NCBI GenBank assembly: GCA_964016985.1
Contig: OZ024821.1
Span: 10,002,550-10,066,549, forward strand
Source of the DNA: Anodontia alba
Taxonomy: Eukaryota > Mollusca > Bivalvia > Lucinida > Lucinidae
Direction of reading: 5' to 3'
DNA length: 64,000 nt
Made by a program: the position numbers and the translations under genes. The stretch's first letter is position 1. Each line of letters starts with the position of its first letter. Below are positions 19,062-29,529 of this stretch, piece after piece. Under the pieces are notes generated by a model. The model had not been told where the DNA came from. It made no database searches and saw only the letters and a list, made by a program, of their open reading frames with translations.

Positions 19062-20187
19062 TGTCACGTGAACGGACGAGCGTTGGGCCGGTGACGATGG
19101 ACTAGACGCAATCACAAGCAATCAGAGGATAAACACAACACTTTGTAAAATAAAAACAAGCATGTATTTAAAAAGTTCAAAAAAACTATAATTAAAGTTC
19201 AAATTTCCATGTTCAAATTTCCATGTTCCAAAGCTTCCATAATCCACAGCTACTGTTAAACTTCATAATCTGAAAATACTGTTATTTTCCATAATTAAAT
19301 ATACTGAATTTCCATAATTAAATATACTGTAAATTTGAAATAAATACGTATCTTGTCCACGGATGTATCCTTCATGATATTTCCGGTTATCACTAACACT
19401 TGTTTCTATAGAACTTTGAACAAAACTTGCCGGAAAACATTTGATGCTCAATCATAGTGACAATAACAGTAGCGAAACAGATACATATACAGATACAGGA
19501 CCATGGTCAGATTCCCCAGATACAGCACAACATGAAGATTAGAAATAGGAAGACCAGGATCAGTCTTCGATGAAATAAATTTTGTAGTGTGTATCGTTCT
19601 ATTCAACCAGGGAACTTTTATAGTAATGCGGCACGTTTTGAAACATTGTGTCCACAAGAAATCCGTGAAATTCAAGATCTAAAAATAATATTCACAAGAA
19701 TACCGTGATAGTCAAGATTTAAAATAACCTGTTCGATTGTCCGAACGGTGCAAAGTTTCACACAGCAACTGCTAAAACTATGAAGGAAAAAACATTTTTC
19801 TCTCAGAACGCTACAAAACTGCAAAATTACGACAGAAAATTGTCTCCCCTTTCAAAAGATAGCCTTGAGACAAAAATCAATCCCAGAACAGTGAAGATAT
19901 TGATCACCGAACCTAGGTTCACTCGGAATATATAATGTTCTGGTAACCGCTCAAGTATATAGACGTAAATAATCAAATACACCCTCAGCATAACTATCTC
20001 GTGATTACCGTAATACCGTAACTTGAAAGCTGAAGTGTACCTACTTGCTTAAAAAGTAAAAATGTAATCATAATCAGCACTCCAGTCACAAATACAATAA
20101 TCTAACCTGGTTAATAAAAATCGATACAAACTTCTTTTTATACTATGTACATATAAAATATATTCAAGATAAAACAGGGACGTGACA
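19062..20187 (-). repeat. 5' LTR of the Gmr1-like element
   Basis: This 1126-bp LTR should hold the promoter and polyadenylation signals of the element. It carries a 14-bp internal duplication ('gttcaaatttccat' twice, near 19197-19224) that the 3' LTR lacks. Five neighbouring positions read A here and G in the 3' LTR. Confidence 0.93.
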
Positions 20188-21346
20188 CTGATGCCAGGCT
20201 GATCTGTGTCTCTGCTGGGTGCACATGTCATTTTGTTGATTTGTTGGCGGCTCATATATGTAGTGTTGCCGCTAGAACCAATGTGGTGGGGCCATTTGTT
20301 GCCCCATAACCATTGTTAAAGGGCAGTCACCTATTTTAAGGGATTCTATTACATTTAATATTAGCAACAAGACTTAATATTGAGGATCATCAAGGCCCCT
20401 TGTCCCATCCATGCTTTTAGGTGGAGAAATAGCCCTTGCCTCACTCTAGAGACAAAAATGTATATTGGCAAGGCGGATATCCTGGTCATGATTGGATCAT
20501 TTTAACAATTGTTTGTTCCTCAAATGCCTCAGAGTCTTTATATGAAATTGGATTTGGGTTGACCCAGCGGTTTCTGAGATGTTCGAAGAGTGCGGACGAT
20601 GGAGCCTGCCTACACTGTAAGTTCACCTATAGGCTAAAAACTTTAGGATACAAGTCAAAAGGGACTGGTTCACGAATGACACATTTCTGCCCTATTTAAC
20701 ATATTGATGAAAACTTTTCTAAATATAAGTCAACATGGGACATCTTCAAAAACAACAAAAATAAGTTTAAAAAAACATTTGTAATGGTTGCTATGCCAAC
20801 AACAATACACTACATGTTGTATTGTAAAATTGTTTGTCTTTAATAGATTTCAAGGCAGCAATTTGAGAACAATGTAATTAAAAGCATGATAATTTTATAA
20901 TTGTTAAATAATGAAACACAAATTTATGAACAAAATCAACATGACACAGAAATTTATGTTGCCACGGCAACAAATATATCGAATTATCCCATCAAAGCAC
21001 ATAGTTTTATTTAATATACATTGTATTCTGTCAACACTGCAATTCTTTTTATTTTTTTTTTCATCACTTTGATTGTCAAGTACTGGATGACAATTTAGAA
21101 AGAAAAAAAATATCACTTAAGAAGAAATTGCGTTGCCATGGAAACAAAACCGTTTCCTTTATTGAAATAATATGTGGTTTTGACTGTTTTTAACTATGAA
21201 AAGTAAAGGTTTATTATTTGACTGGTTTTAATGTGTTACTTATCAAGTATCTATCTGACTGTGCATGAAAAGCAACGTTCACATCACTTAGCTTTGTGTT
21301 TCCTTGTCGACAAAACATAACAAAGACGTATAAAAATACGTATTTT
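20188..21346. other. right half of the split block, then no gene recognised
   Basis: Bases 20188-20243 finish the fold-back interrupted by the retrotransposon. The rest has no recognised gene. The 87-codon frame at 20436-20699 lacks a recognisable domain. Confidence 0.5.
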
Positions 21347-21430
21347 AGGTCGCGCGGTAGCTCAGTGGTGAGCGCATTGGCCTCTCGAGCTAGAGGTACC
21401 GGGATAGACCCCAGGCTTAGGCGAGAACTG
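21347..21430 (+). mobile_element. tRNA-like fragment, probable SINE head
   Basis: The sequence 'gcgcggtagctcagtggtgagcgc' is a good A-box region and 'taccgggatagacccc' a degraded B box. The acceptor arms do not pair into a full cloverleaf and no intact anticodon stem is seen, so this is more likely a SINE remnant than a working tRNA gene. Confidence 0.5.
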
Positions 21431-21469
21431 ACCAAAATGAAAATGCTTACTGGCTAGATTTTCCAATGT

Positions 21470-21575
21470 AGTTTGAAATAAGTGAATCACCTTCCCCGTC
21501 CCTTTCCGCCCTCCCCTTCCACACACAAAGTTTGAAATAAGTGAATCACCTTCCCGTCCTCTCTCTCCCCCATCC

Positions 21576-21646
<71 letters not shown>
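21470..21646. repeat. short direct repeat and (TC)n(AC)n microsatellite
   Basis: The segment 'agtttgaaataagtgaatcacctt' occurs twice, at 21471 and 21530. After it come a TC run (21575-21594) and an AC run (21595-21645). The 94-codon minus frame here is a microsatellite artefact. Confidence 0.9.
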
Positions 21647-21649
<3 letters not shown>

Positions 21650-22055
21650 AAAGAATATTCTTAGTTTTGTGTGTCATTACGTTTTAAATTCATGTACATT
21701 GTTCTTTATTTCGGTTCACAGCTTCGTTGTTACAGACATCAGAAGGCATAAGCTGCTTACCGTCTGCTTCGCAATAATGTACTTGGATGAACTGATATAT
21801 TTCCCACGATTTTGAAGGTCAGTAAGGTCGATCTGCTGCAGCACTTGTATCCGAGATGTCACGGCGGTGCACAGCTAAGCCGGAGCCAGTGCACGTGATC
21901 TATTTATACGTAATCTATTTATTATTGAAAGTTCGAGAAAGACATTCAGCTACTTTGGGAGAATTTGAAAAAAAAAGTATAGTTTTTAAATTAAAAAAAA
22001 ATCAGAAAAGGAAATCTCAAATAGAAATTATCAATAAGGGCAATATGCTGACAGA

Positions 22056-22234
22056 TCAGATCGAGAACCTCGATAATTCAAACTCCAATAATTCAAAATT
22101 CTCAGTAATTCAAAATCATTTTGAAGTCCCGACTTAAATATATGTATGCATTTTAACCCTCAATTATTCAAACTCTCAATAATTCAAACATAACTGTTTG
22201 GTCCCTTGGACTTTGAATTATCGAGGTTCCACTG
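22056..22234. mobile_element. pogo-like MITE (family D)
   Basis: The right end is GAGGTTCCACTG followed by TA. The left end (acctcgataattcaaa) is slightly degraded at its tip. The interior repeats the 'aattcaaa/tttgaatt' palindrome seen in 3973-4147, in opposite orientation. The frame at 21856-22137 is a read-through. Confidence 0.75.
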
Positions 22235-22255
22235 TATATGTTAGGTAATCCTAGA

Positions 22256-22345
22256 GAGAAATGGTTGAACTATTTGCAAACAATAGAGACCCCGATCAAA
22301 CCCGCATTCTGCGGCATCTGATCTGGGTCTCCACTGTTCACCAAT
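22256..22345. repeat. family C hairpin
   Basis: The left arm 'tttgcaaacaatagagaccccgatc' pairs with 'gatctgggtctccactgttc' around 'cccgcattctgcgg'. It is a diverged copy of the recurring GCAAACAGTGTAGA hairpin. Confidence 0.6.
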
Positions 22346-22632
22346 TACCCTTTTATGGGTCTCAAGACTGTAATAGCCAGAGTCCCACCGGTACTTTTTA
22401 CTATTGACATTCTAAGACAATGGTTCTGATATTAGTGGTTCCTGTTTTCGCTATGACCTTGTGGCTGCTCGGAGCGGGGCTTTTTAGTATGTTTTGTCCT
22501 GGTCGGTGTCCTGTATTGTATTTAGTGGATCCTGTCTAACATTGTGATCATCTTGTTGGAGAATAGCAAGCTGGTTGCTTTGCTTGTCTTTGGTCTGTGG
22601 CTTGTGTACTGTCCGTCATGGTTTGTTTGTTC

Positions 22633-22972
22633 CTCCTCTTGGAGTCATAGTAGATAAGTCTCTTTCTCTTGGTGCCATAGGTAGATAAGTCTCTTTCTCT
22701 TGGTGCCATAGGTAGATAAGTCTCTTTCTCTTGGTGTCACAGGTAGATAAGTCTCTTTCTCTTGGTGTCACAGGTAGATAAGTCTCTTTCTCTTGGTGTC
22801 ACAGGTAGATAAGTCTCTTTCTCTTGGTGTCACAGGTAGATAAGTCTCTTTCTCTTGGTGTCACAGGTAGATAAGTCTCTTTCTCTTGGTGTCACAGGTA
22901 GATAAGTCTCTTTCTCTTGGTGTCACAGGTAGATAAGTCACTTCCTCTTGGTGTCATAGGTAGATAGGTGAT
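22633..22972. repeat. minisatellite, 31-bp unit, eleven copies
   Basis: The unit is TCTCTTTCTCTTGGTG plus TCACAGGTAGATAAG. Eleven copies of the 'gtagata(a)g' core are counted. Inner copies are almost identical and the outer ones carry 'gccata' or 'gtcatag' variants, the pattern expected from recent unequal exchange or slippage. Confidence 0.92.
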
Positions 22973-23325
22973 TTTTAATCGTGGCTATTCGTAGGGCATC
23001 TGTTATTCTAGTTTTAAAAAATGTAAAACGGTAGTACATGTATGTGCCACCTTAGAACAGACAATAACATGCTATTACCTTTTACGATTCACGACAACAT
23101 GTGAAATTATATCCAAGTTGGTAACGTGATGTGTGACATGAAACTCTAGTGTTTGTTTGACTTTTGGTGATGCAGATTATATTTTTCGAATAATCAAATA
23201 TGAAACATGATAAATGTCTTTTATTCAGAATGCTCCGTTGACATTTATAGTGCACGTGCTTATATATTTTATGGAGATATGCTTTCTCCATAGGTCATGT
23301 TTCAAGCAAATACCTGATGTATACA

Positions 23326-23548
23326 TTAACCCTCTTTAGTCTGGAAACCCCAAAAATGGTTATTGGCAATTAGTGCAGACCTAGATCAGACGCCCGCGGC
23401 GTCTGACCAGGGTCTACACTGTTTGCATTAACTACAGGAATTTCTATAAAACATAATAACAATAAAAACTAACCAAATACCCTGCTTTTTGAAATAGATC
23501 GATCCAAAGAGTTCTGGTAGAAGAGTCCACCCGACGTAAATAGGTTAA
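23326..23548. mobile_element. TTAA-bounded MITE with family C hairpin
   Basis: TTAACCCTCTTTAGTCTGG at 23326 and the complementary 'ccgacgtaaataggttaa' to 23548 form weak terminal repeats inside TTAA. The central hairpin is at 23367-23430 around 'gacgcccgcggcgtc'. A TTAA target with a CCC start is typical of piggyBac-type elements. Confidence 0.65.
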
Positions 23549-23853
23549 GTACTGGCATCCATAAATTTAAAGGGACTGGGTATGGTATATTTGGTAGATT
23601 TTCCGCCACTTTATACAAGGTAGACAACTTTCGTGACTTCCTGCTTCAAGACCCTTCTGAAAAGGGCTCTTTTCTAAAAGCGAAGAATGTGCTCCCTTGG
23701 GAGAAGAGAGACAAAAATGACAGTGTTGCCTCCCCTGAAAGTGCACCCCTTCCCCTTAACTGAGCGTCTTACATGTACCCTTGCTGGACAGAATATCAGT
23801 ACATGTACTTTACGCATACAAATTATTAGTACATAATAAAGTTGTTTATTATC

Positions 23854-24045
23854 CTTAACCACTCTCTGGCTAATTCAACTGACAGCAAATTGATGATATT
23901 TTTTTCATATTTTTTCCAGAAAACAGGATGGATTTGACATTTCGAAACCTAAAATGTCAAAACCTGTTTTCTGGAAAAAATCAGAAAATATTTCAATACG
24001 TCGTCCGCTGAAGTTTTTACCCAGAATGCAAAGCGTTAAAGAGTT
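23854..24045. repeat. fold-back with GTCGTCTGCTGAA ends (family H)
   Basis: The left arm holds 'tttttccagaaaacagg.tttgacattt' and the right arm the complementary 'aaatgtcaaaacctgttttctggaaaa'. Bounding words are 'ttaaccactctctggctaattcaact' and 'cgtcgtccgctgaag...gcgttaaa'. Relatives lie at 24580-25060, 40690-41230, 48955-49085, 52092-52373 and inside 57965-58350. Confidence 0.65.
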
Positions 24046-24056
24046 AGCTCCGTGCC

Positions 24057-24059
<3 letters not shown>

Positions 24060-24090
<31 letters not shown>
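24060..24090. repeat. poly-T tract
   Basis: Thirty or so consecutive T residues. This may be a degenerate retroposon tail on the minus strand, but no body is recognised next to it. Confidence 0.8.
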
Positions 24091-24093
<3 letters not shown>

Positions 24094-24339
24094 TTCAAAC
24101 ATTTTATTACCTGATAGAGTACTTTATATCTAAAGCATACTGGATTAATGGCAAACAATTTATACAGTGCTCGGACGCCCCCTTCTGTGGCTTCTGGTCT
24201 AGGTCTATACTGTTTTCTCAGGTCTGATTGTTCTGGTACTTACGGTAAATATGGTAACTGTTTGTATAGAAATAATCAACAAAATCTAACAAATGATGCC
24301 TAACGGGGTGGAAAAGCCCCATATGCCATATGCAAACAG

Positions 24340-24500
24340 CGGGGGTCACGATGAGCATGCGCATCCGTACATCTGATCTGGGCTTTCTCTGTTCGTTGAC
24401 ATAAACTACACTATCCACTGATTCTAGAAGCGGACAACGAAGGCCCAGATCAGCCTGCGCGAGGCGCGCAGGCTGATCTGGGCCTTCAGTGTCCGCAAAA
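24340..24500. repeat. fold-back around GCGCAGGCTGATCTGGGCCTT (family G type)
   Basis: The left arm 'gaaggcccagatcagcctgcgcga' pairs with 'gcgcgcaggctgatctgggccttc' at 24438-24486, bracketed by 'gcggaca' and 'tgtccgc'. The 105-codon frame at 24218-24535 is read across it and is not a gene. Confidence 0.75.
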
Positions 24501-24579
24501 TTACACAAGGGCCTTTTTCGTGCGTTGCGCATCAAATTTTAAAATTGGGACATATTGACATGGAATCCACAAAAGGATT

Positions 24580-25062
24580 TTAACCTTTACCACTCTCTTG
24601 GAAAATTCAGCAGACGACGTTTTGAAATATTGTCAAGAAAATTGGCGTTCGTATTTCATGCACATTGACTAGGAGACAATGTGCATGGAAAGTCGAAATC
24701 TATTTTATGGGAAAATTGTAGGAGAAAATTTGTATGAAATGTCAAAGCCTATTTTCCGGCAAAAAATAACCAACATATTATACGAAAGGTCGCCTGCTAT
24801 ATTTTTTAACAGCATGCTAAACGTTAGTGAATTTGGACATTCATTCGCAAATACCAAGTTATCAATGCAAAGACAAATACATGATGACATGGTCAGGCGT
24901 CTGGGAGTTACATTCACAGCTAGCCTACATTCTTGTACAATACAGCTACATGTAGAGCATGCCTTTAACGCTCTGCAAGCTGAATGAAATTTCAGCAGGC
25001 GACATTTTGAAATATTTTTCCCAATAAATAGGCTTTGACATTTAATGCAAATTGTCTCCGCC
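24580..25062. repeat. two adjacent family H fold-backs
   Basis: The words 'gcagacgacgttttgaaatat', 'atgcacattg' / 'caatgtgcat' and 'ttcagcaggcgacattttgaaatattttt' recur in direct and inverted order. These are two decayed copies side by side. The 102-codon frame at 24679-24987 and its mirror are repeat-derived. Confidence 0.6.
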
Positions 25063-26260
25063 CAAGGAAAGCCTTATTTCTTGGGAAAATAAGAAAATTA
25101 TCGTCAATTTATATAAGATTTTCGTTTAGGACTTATGTCAGTTTGCATGTAACGGAATTAAAAGCATTGCTTAAAGTAAATTCATATATCTAGGTATTTT
25201 CTTCTCTATCAAATCGTCACGCCTCATGAATATTTAGTGGAATGCTACCTGTATCAAATTTTATTTTGCTGTTTTAAAGACTACAACAGCTGCAGTATAA
25301 ATCTGAGATATTTTCAGCACATATTCTAAGTTTCAGCAAAGTCCATCCAAACTTTGTCAAGCAACTTAGCGTTAAAGTTGTCAATTCCAATTTCAGCCGC
25401 GGAACCAAGAAAAGGTGGACTTTTGTAAAATTCATAAAGTTTACTTGGTGTGGCTTAAAACAAGTTGGAACCACAGGGACTTCTGTCTCTTGTCAGGCAG
25501 GATAAAGCTTTTTCAAGCCTATAAAATACATGTAAACATCATTTAATCACCATTAAAAAGGATTTATCAATGTTTTATGAAATATACCCCAAAGTTTCAT
25601 TAAGGTGTCTTTTTGGAATCTTTTAAAGGTGGAAATGAGCCAAAGGAATCAGGAATACCTTTTTCTACCATTAAATTAGTAAATAAAGTAATACATATTA
25701 GAAATAAACAGTATTCAGTACTTCGAAATAGCAACATTCCTCAAAATTTAGCCGTAATATACGGAGCGGGCGCCATCGAGTGACAAATGTCGATTTACGC
25801 ATACATATCTGTAAGATATTTTCTACACAGTTGGTCTATTCCAAAATAAGCCAGGCCTGGCTCTTTAAATTTTATGACATTGAACTTGTGAAAAATGATT
25901 TTTAAATCACATGAAATCAGCAATTTGGATTTTTACTCGCTCTTACATTCATCTGTTCGGTTCTGAATGCATATCTCTGTATTAAAAAAAAACTTATAAA
26001 TTATAAAATATCAGGTGCCTTTAACAAAGCATAAGGCTTCCGGACACGATCTTTTTTTCTGAACAAATATGAGAAGCCACTGAAAATTATATGCGTTTAA
26101 AATTATATGGTGTTATAAATCAGACATGTATATGTCTGGGTCTCTGCTAAGAAGTATTAATTAAACATCACAAAAGGTCGTGTATCAATTTAAGCGTCTG
26201 AAATTATCGCCTATCTATTTCAGCTCGAAATCATTATTACTGAATGTACTTTATTAGTTC
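25063..26260. other. no gene recognised
   Basis: AT-rich sequence without a supported gene or repeat family. The 66-codon frame at 25274-25474 has no domain. Confidence 0.5.
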
Positions 26261-26269
26261 ACAGAGAGA

Positions 26270-26420
26270 TCATACAAATTCCGTATTTAACCTAAATATT
26301 CAGACAGACAGGCCTGAGCAAACAGTGATGACCCAGATCAGACACCACGATACGCGGTGTCTGATCAGGGTCGCCATTCTTAGCTACTCACCAAGCAATT
26401 ATTAGACACGGCAATAGACT
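26270..26420. repeat. family C hairpin
   Basis: The arms 'gacccagatcagacacc' and 'ggtgtctgatcagggtc' pair around 'acgatacgc' at 26329-26373, bracketed by 'gagcaaacagtg' and 'ccattcttagctactc'. Confidence 0.7.
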
Positions 26421-26924
26421 TGTTTAACATTTAGGATAGACGTGGCAAGAAGTTTAGGTGTCGGATTGTTTAGAGTAAATACGGTAACGGGACCATTTAT
26501 GCAAAACACGTTACGCAAAACACGTGACTTTAGCGTTCAAAAGAACAGCGCAGTACTCCAGCTAGCACTATATAGAGGGGCGGGCCGCCCCTCTTGCCCT
26601 CTTCTGTTGCCCCTCTGCCCTTCTTAAGCTGCCGTCTTATTTCAACTCCAGATATAACACCCTACATTTTGGTGAAAATTCCATGAAAATCGGACCAAAA
26701 TTAAAAAAGTTATCAATGTTTAATGGTCAGTTTTATGTGTATTTTATTTTTGAGGTATTTATTGTGGAATGGGATTATATTTTGTAACATATATTGATAC
26801 TAAGCATATTTCATGACACATGGTGCCCTCATTCTTGTATGACCGCGCAAACTGAAAAGTGCCTTACCCAGCACCCTTCTGCCCTCAAATCCTAGATGGA
26901 GCACTGACAGCGGAGTCCTAAATC

Positions 26925-27095
26925 AGCCAAGGGACGTTGCATCGATATTGATGCGACGTTGTCTTACGGTTGCTTGCTGCTGGGAACTGTTTACTAGCAA
27001 ACATACATCATAACAACGCCGTTCCGATGTCTCTGCAACGTCATGTCATCGCAGTGGCATAACACACTGTTACGGTGTTGTGTGTTTACCGGGCT
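26925..27095. repeat. decayed CAACGTTG fold-back (family E)
   Basis: Words 'gacgttgcatcgatattgatgcgacgttgt' and 'acaacgccgttccgatgtctctgcaacgtca' lie in inverted order around a 'tgctgctggga' word. It is more diverged than the other copies. Confidence 0.55.
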
Positions 27096-27221
27096 GAGCA
27101 TGGCCTCACTTGTTCGTTGATCATATGCGAGCAAGATAGACTAAGATCAACCTTTACCTCTGCACAGAATGAGCAGGATCATCGCTGTTTGCTAATAAAA
27201 TGTATAAGGTCTACATAACAA

Positions 27222-27328
27222 CCCTGCTAGCATTCGTTATAAACCTACAGCGGGCCGTTATCGGCCCGTCAGCTACCCTGACGGGCCGATCACGGCCCGC
27301 TATAGATTTATGTTGAATGCTTTTTGGG
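27222..27328. repeat. long palindrome element (family B, copy 4)
   Basis: The arms run from CTGCTAGCATTCGTTATA to the diverged TGTTGAATGCTTTTTGG. The centre CGGCCCGTCAGCTACCCTGACGGGCCG is intact. It lies directly before a family G segment. Confidence 0.78.
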
Positions 27329-27369
27329 AACGTACCAGCATAGAGTCGAATCTGACTGCGCATCCACCC

Positions 27370-27945
27370 ATTCTTATCTGAGTCCAGACTGGTCGCATAT
27401 GTCACAAGTTCGTTTACTAATTTGAAATATGGGCCGCGCCATGCGAAAACGTGTATTTTGGCATATGCGGACCGCGAAGTCCCAGATCAGCCTGTGCATC
27501 CGCACAGTGTGATTGGGGCCTTCACTGTCCGCTAACAAAATCATTGGATACCGCAAAATGTACGAATAGAGAGCAAAGACCCGTATGATAATTTGCGCAT
27601 GCGCAGGATGATCAGAATCTGTGTATTTTGCGCATGTTTGAAAGCACTTTTTTTTTTCTTTGACGCGGCCCATATAATTACCCTGATGAGCTGCTCAGAA
27701 GCGAAACCTATCTGGCCCTTTACTCTCAGAATATATGCCAAGACACCCTTCGGCTTAACGCGGTTCTTATTTAGTGTCCAGTGTAACCATATTTTATATG
27801 CGAAAATCGAAAGCCAGTATTAGCCTGCGCATACGCGCGATCTGATCAAGGTCTTTTCTATATGTCGATACATGTACATTCTACTGTATCCGCTGAATGC
27901 GAATGCGCTGACTGATCTGGGCTTTCATTGTACGCATATGCGATG
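27370..27945. repeat. cluster of family G fold-backs with GCATGCGCA words
   Basis: Three decayed units: 27430-27545 ('gcggaccgcgaagtcccagatcagcctg' to 'gtccgctaacaaaatcattgga'), 27585-27680 ('cgcatgcgcaggatgatcagaatc' to 'tgacgcggccc') and 27815-27945. Similar segments occur at 48850-48935, 51315-51415, 55110-55215 and 57290-57370. Short frames in this area are shadows. Confidence 0.6.
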
Positions 27946-28181
27946 AGCGATGAGAGACTTAGCACACGTTGCTTCACATTTTATGTTTACAAGTATTGAA
28001 TTTTTTAATAAAAATTCTGATCAAATATATTGCAATATGTTGACATTTACTTTAGATTATTAAAGACACCTGATTCCTGTGCAATTACAAATTTTATGTG
28101 ACATTTAGCTTGTGAGCATCTTTCAGACCTTGACAATAACCAATGAATTATAGCTTGTCTATATAATGTTTCACATCACCA

Positions 28182-28394
28182 TTAACCCTTCTCTTGCTGT
28201 ACACGACATGCCCTGTCTTAGCAAATAGTGTAGAGCTAGATCAGTTGGCTTCTGAAGAAGCCAACTGATTTGGATCTGCACTGTTTGTCATTAAATATGT
28301 GAATTTCTATCAAAAACCCGGACCAAGTAATCTGATTGGCTGGAAATTAGAAGTGGGTGTGGTATCTTAATTTATTCAGCATGACAAGGGTTAA
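28182..28394. mobile_element. TTAA-bounded MITE with family C hairpin
   Basis: TTAACCCTTCTCTTGCTG at 28182 and CAGCATGACAAGGGTTAA ending at 28394 are inverted ends, each with TTAA. The central hairpin (28222-28290) has the loop region 'gttggcttctgaagaagccaac'. Sister copies are 35445-35640 and 54689-54902, in the opposite orientation. Confidence 0.8.
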
Positions 28395-28479
28395 GATTAT
28401 CAAAATAAGACAGCACGTGGCAAGCCTTGTGACAATATGATAATCAGCATTGCCTAACAAACGCCTGCTTTGAAATCTA

Positions 28480-28626
28480 CCTAGCGGGCACATAATGTAG
28501 TTTCAACGGTGAATACGTTGGGTCACCTTTGAAATGACGTTGATTCAATGTTGTGCGCTCGTTATATTTAATAATGACGTTGAACCAACGTTCAAAACGT
28601 TGTTTCAATGTTGTGTGTACGCTGGG
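28480..28626. repeat. CAACGTTG fold-back (family E)
   Basis: The ends are 'ctagcgggcacataatg' and 'tgttgtgtgtacgctggg'. The middle alternates 'acgttg' and 'caacgt'. It is about 147 bp. Confidence 0.72.
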
Positions 28627-29164
28627 TAAATTATAGATGCTTCGGTTTTGAAGTTTTAATGTTTTATGATAAACGCTTGTGTAAAAATGTGCAAACTCAT
28701 GCACTGAGGTGATCACGGATTCCCAAAGAACTGTTGCTTGTAGAACGTTTTTTTCAATTATCAATCTACACTACTTGCATTTGAGGCGGTAGTTGTCGAG
28801 AATGCAATCACGTTAATTATGAATTTGATAAATGTTATGTTTCACAGTCTCATTGTACAAATTATCCCCTTTCATAATTCGATAAGGTCTGAGTGGCATT
28901 TTTGTGGATATCTTTTTTTTACAAAGGCATATCATATTTGGAAATGAGTTTGAAAATATTGTAAAACTTAATTTATCATATGACGTCGCTTTTATTCAGT
29001 GGATAACGTCATGTCATAAAAATCATATGATCACACGTGACATAACACTTTGGCGGGAACAAGTAACATCAAGACGACGTCCATGTCAACCATGCATTTT
29101 CTGTTGAACAATTGTCAACTTTAAAGGTGATAAAATCCAATTTAAAATGGTCATATGATAAACA

Positions 29165-29252
29165 GCATCTTACACTCGTGGTCATTTCATATGAAACTCG
29201 CCGAAGGCTCGTTTCATAAATTTCATATAAAATGACCACTCGTGTAAGATCC
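29165..29252. repeat. fold-back palindrome
   Basis: The arms CATCTTACACTCGTGGTCATTT and the complementary 'aaatgaccactcgtgtaagat' enclose 'catatgaaactcgccgaaggctcgtttcata'. No relative was found in the window. Confidence 0.75.
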
Positions 29253-29269
29253 TCTATGAATAAATATCA

Positions 29270-29485
29270 GCGACCAGTTGTTCAACATATCGTTAAAACT
29301 TAGATCATTAAATATGGCATATACGCTAATATTTTTGCTGAAAAATGTGAGTAGCTTTTGCATTTGCAAAAGCTAATCACATATTTTTCAGCAAAAATAC
29401 CTGTGAATTAGATATTGTACTTACAGTTAACATTTTGACCCCTAACGAGCTCGTTAAGCTAACGACGCTTTGAACGACTCGGTCC
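29270..29485 (-). mobile_element. family F MITE, copy 2 (inverted)
   Basis: It reads 'gaccagttgttcaacatatcgtt' at the left and 'aacgacgctttgaacgactcggtcc' at the right. It carries the complete inner palindrome 'tatttttgctgaaaaatgtgag...ctcacat.tttcagcaaaaata'-type arms. Confidence 0.75.
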
Positions 29486-29529
29486 ATTCAAGCTGCTATT
29501 TATCAAGCCAATGGACATCTCCAAAAATA

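Larger units (their letters stand above)
12837..20187 (-). mobile_element. Gmr1-like Ty3/gypsy LTR retrotransposon, full length but broken
   Basis: The element reads on the minus strand. The 5' LTR is 19062-20187 and the 3' LTR 12837-13944. Both begin TGTCACGT and end ACGTGACA. CTGAT at 12832-12836 and 20188-20192 is the 5-bp target duplication. After the 5' LTR come a primer binding site, a ~0.7-kb leader, gag with coiled coil and zinc knuckle, aspartic protease, integrase, reverse transcriptase and RNase H, then a polypurine tract. Integrase lies upstream of reverse transcriptase, the order of Ty1/copia. The residue patterns (GPY module after integrase, FVDD, D-D-35-E) are Ty3/gypsy. That combination defines Gmr1-like elements. 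There is no envelope-like gene. At least five frameshifts and a gag deletion make it non-autonomous now. Confidence 0.93.

Noticed and set aside
12837..20187. Ty1/copia membership, from the domain order
   Set aside because: The residue patterns of integrase (GPY module) and reverse transcriptase (FVDD, YPLPF) are of the Ty3/gypsy type.
21347..21430. Functional tRNA gene
   Set aside because: The A box is good, but the B box and acceptor pairing are broken and no anticodon arm forms.
21362..21646. 94-codon minus frame starting with a Cys-Val run
   Set aside because: It is produced by the (AC)n and (TC)n microsatellite.
22633..22972. CRISPR array
   Set aside because: The 31-bp units are directly adjacent with no unique spacers, and the sequence is animal-like.
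26567..26600. Regulatory palindrome at GGGGCGGGCCGCCCC
   Set aside because: It is a single short GC-rich palindrome with no neighbouring gene to support a role.
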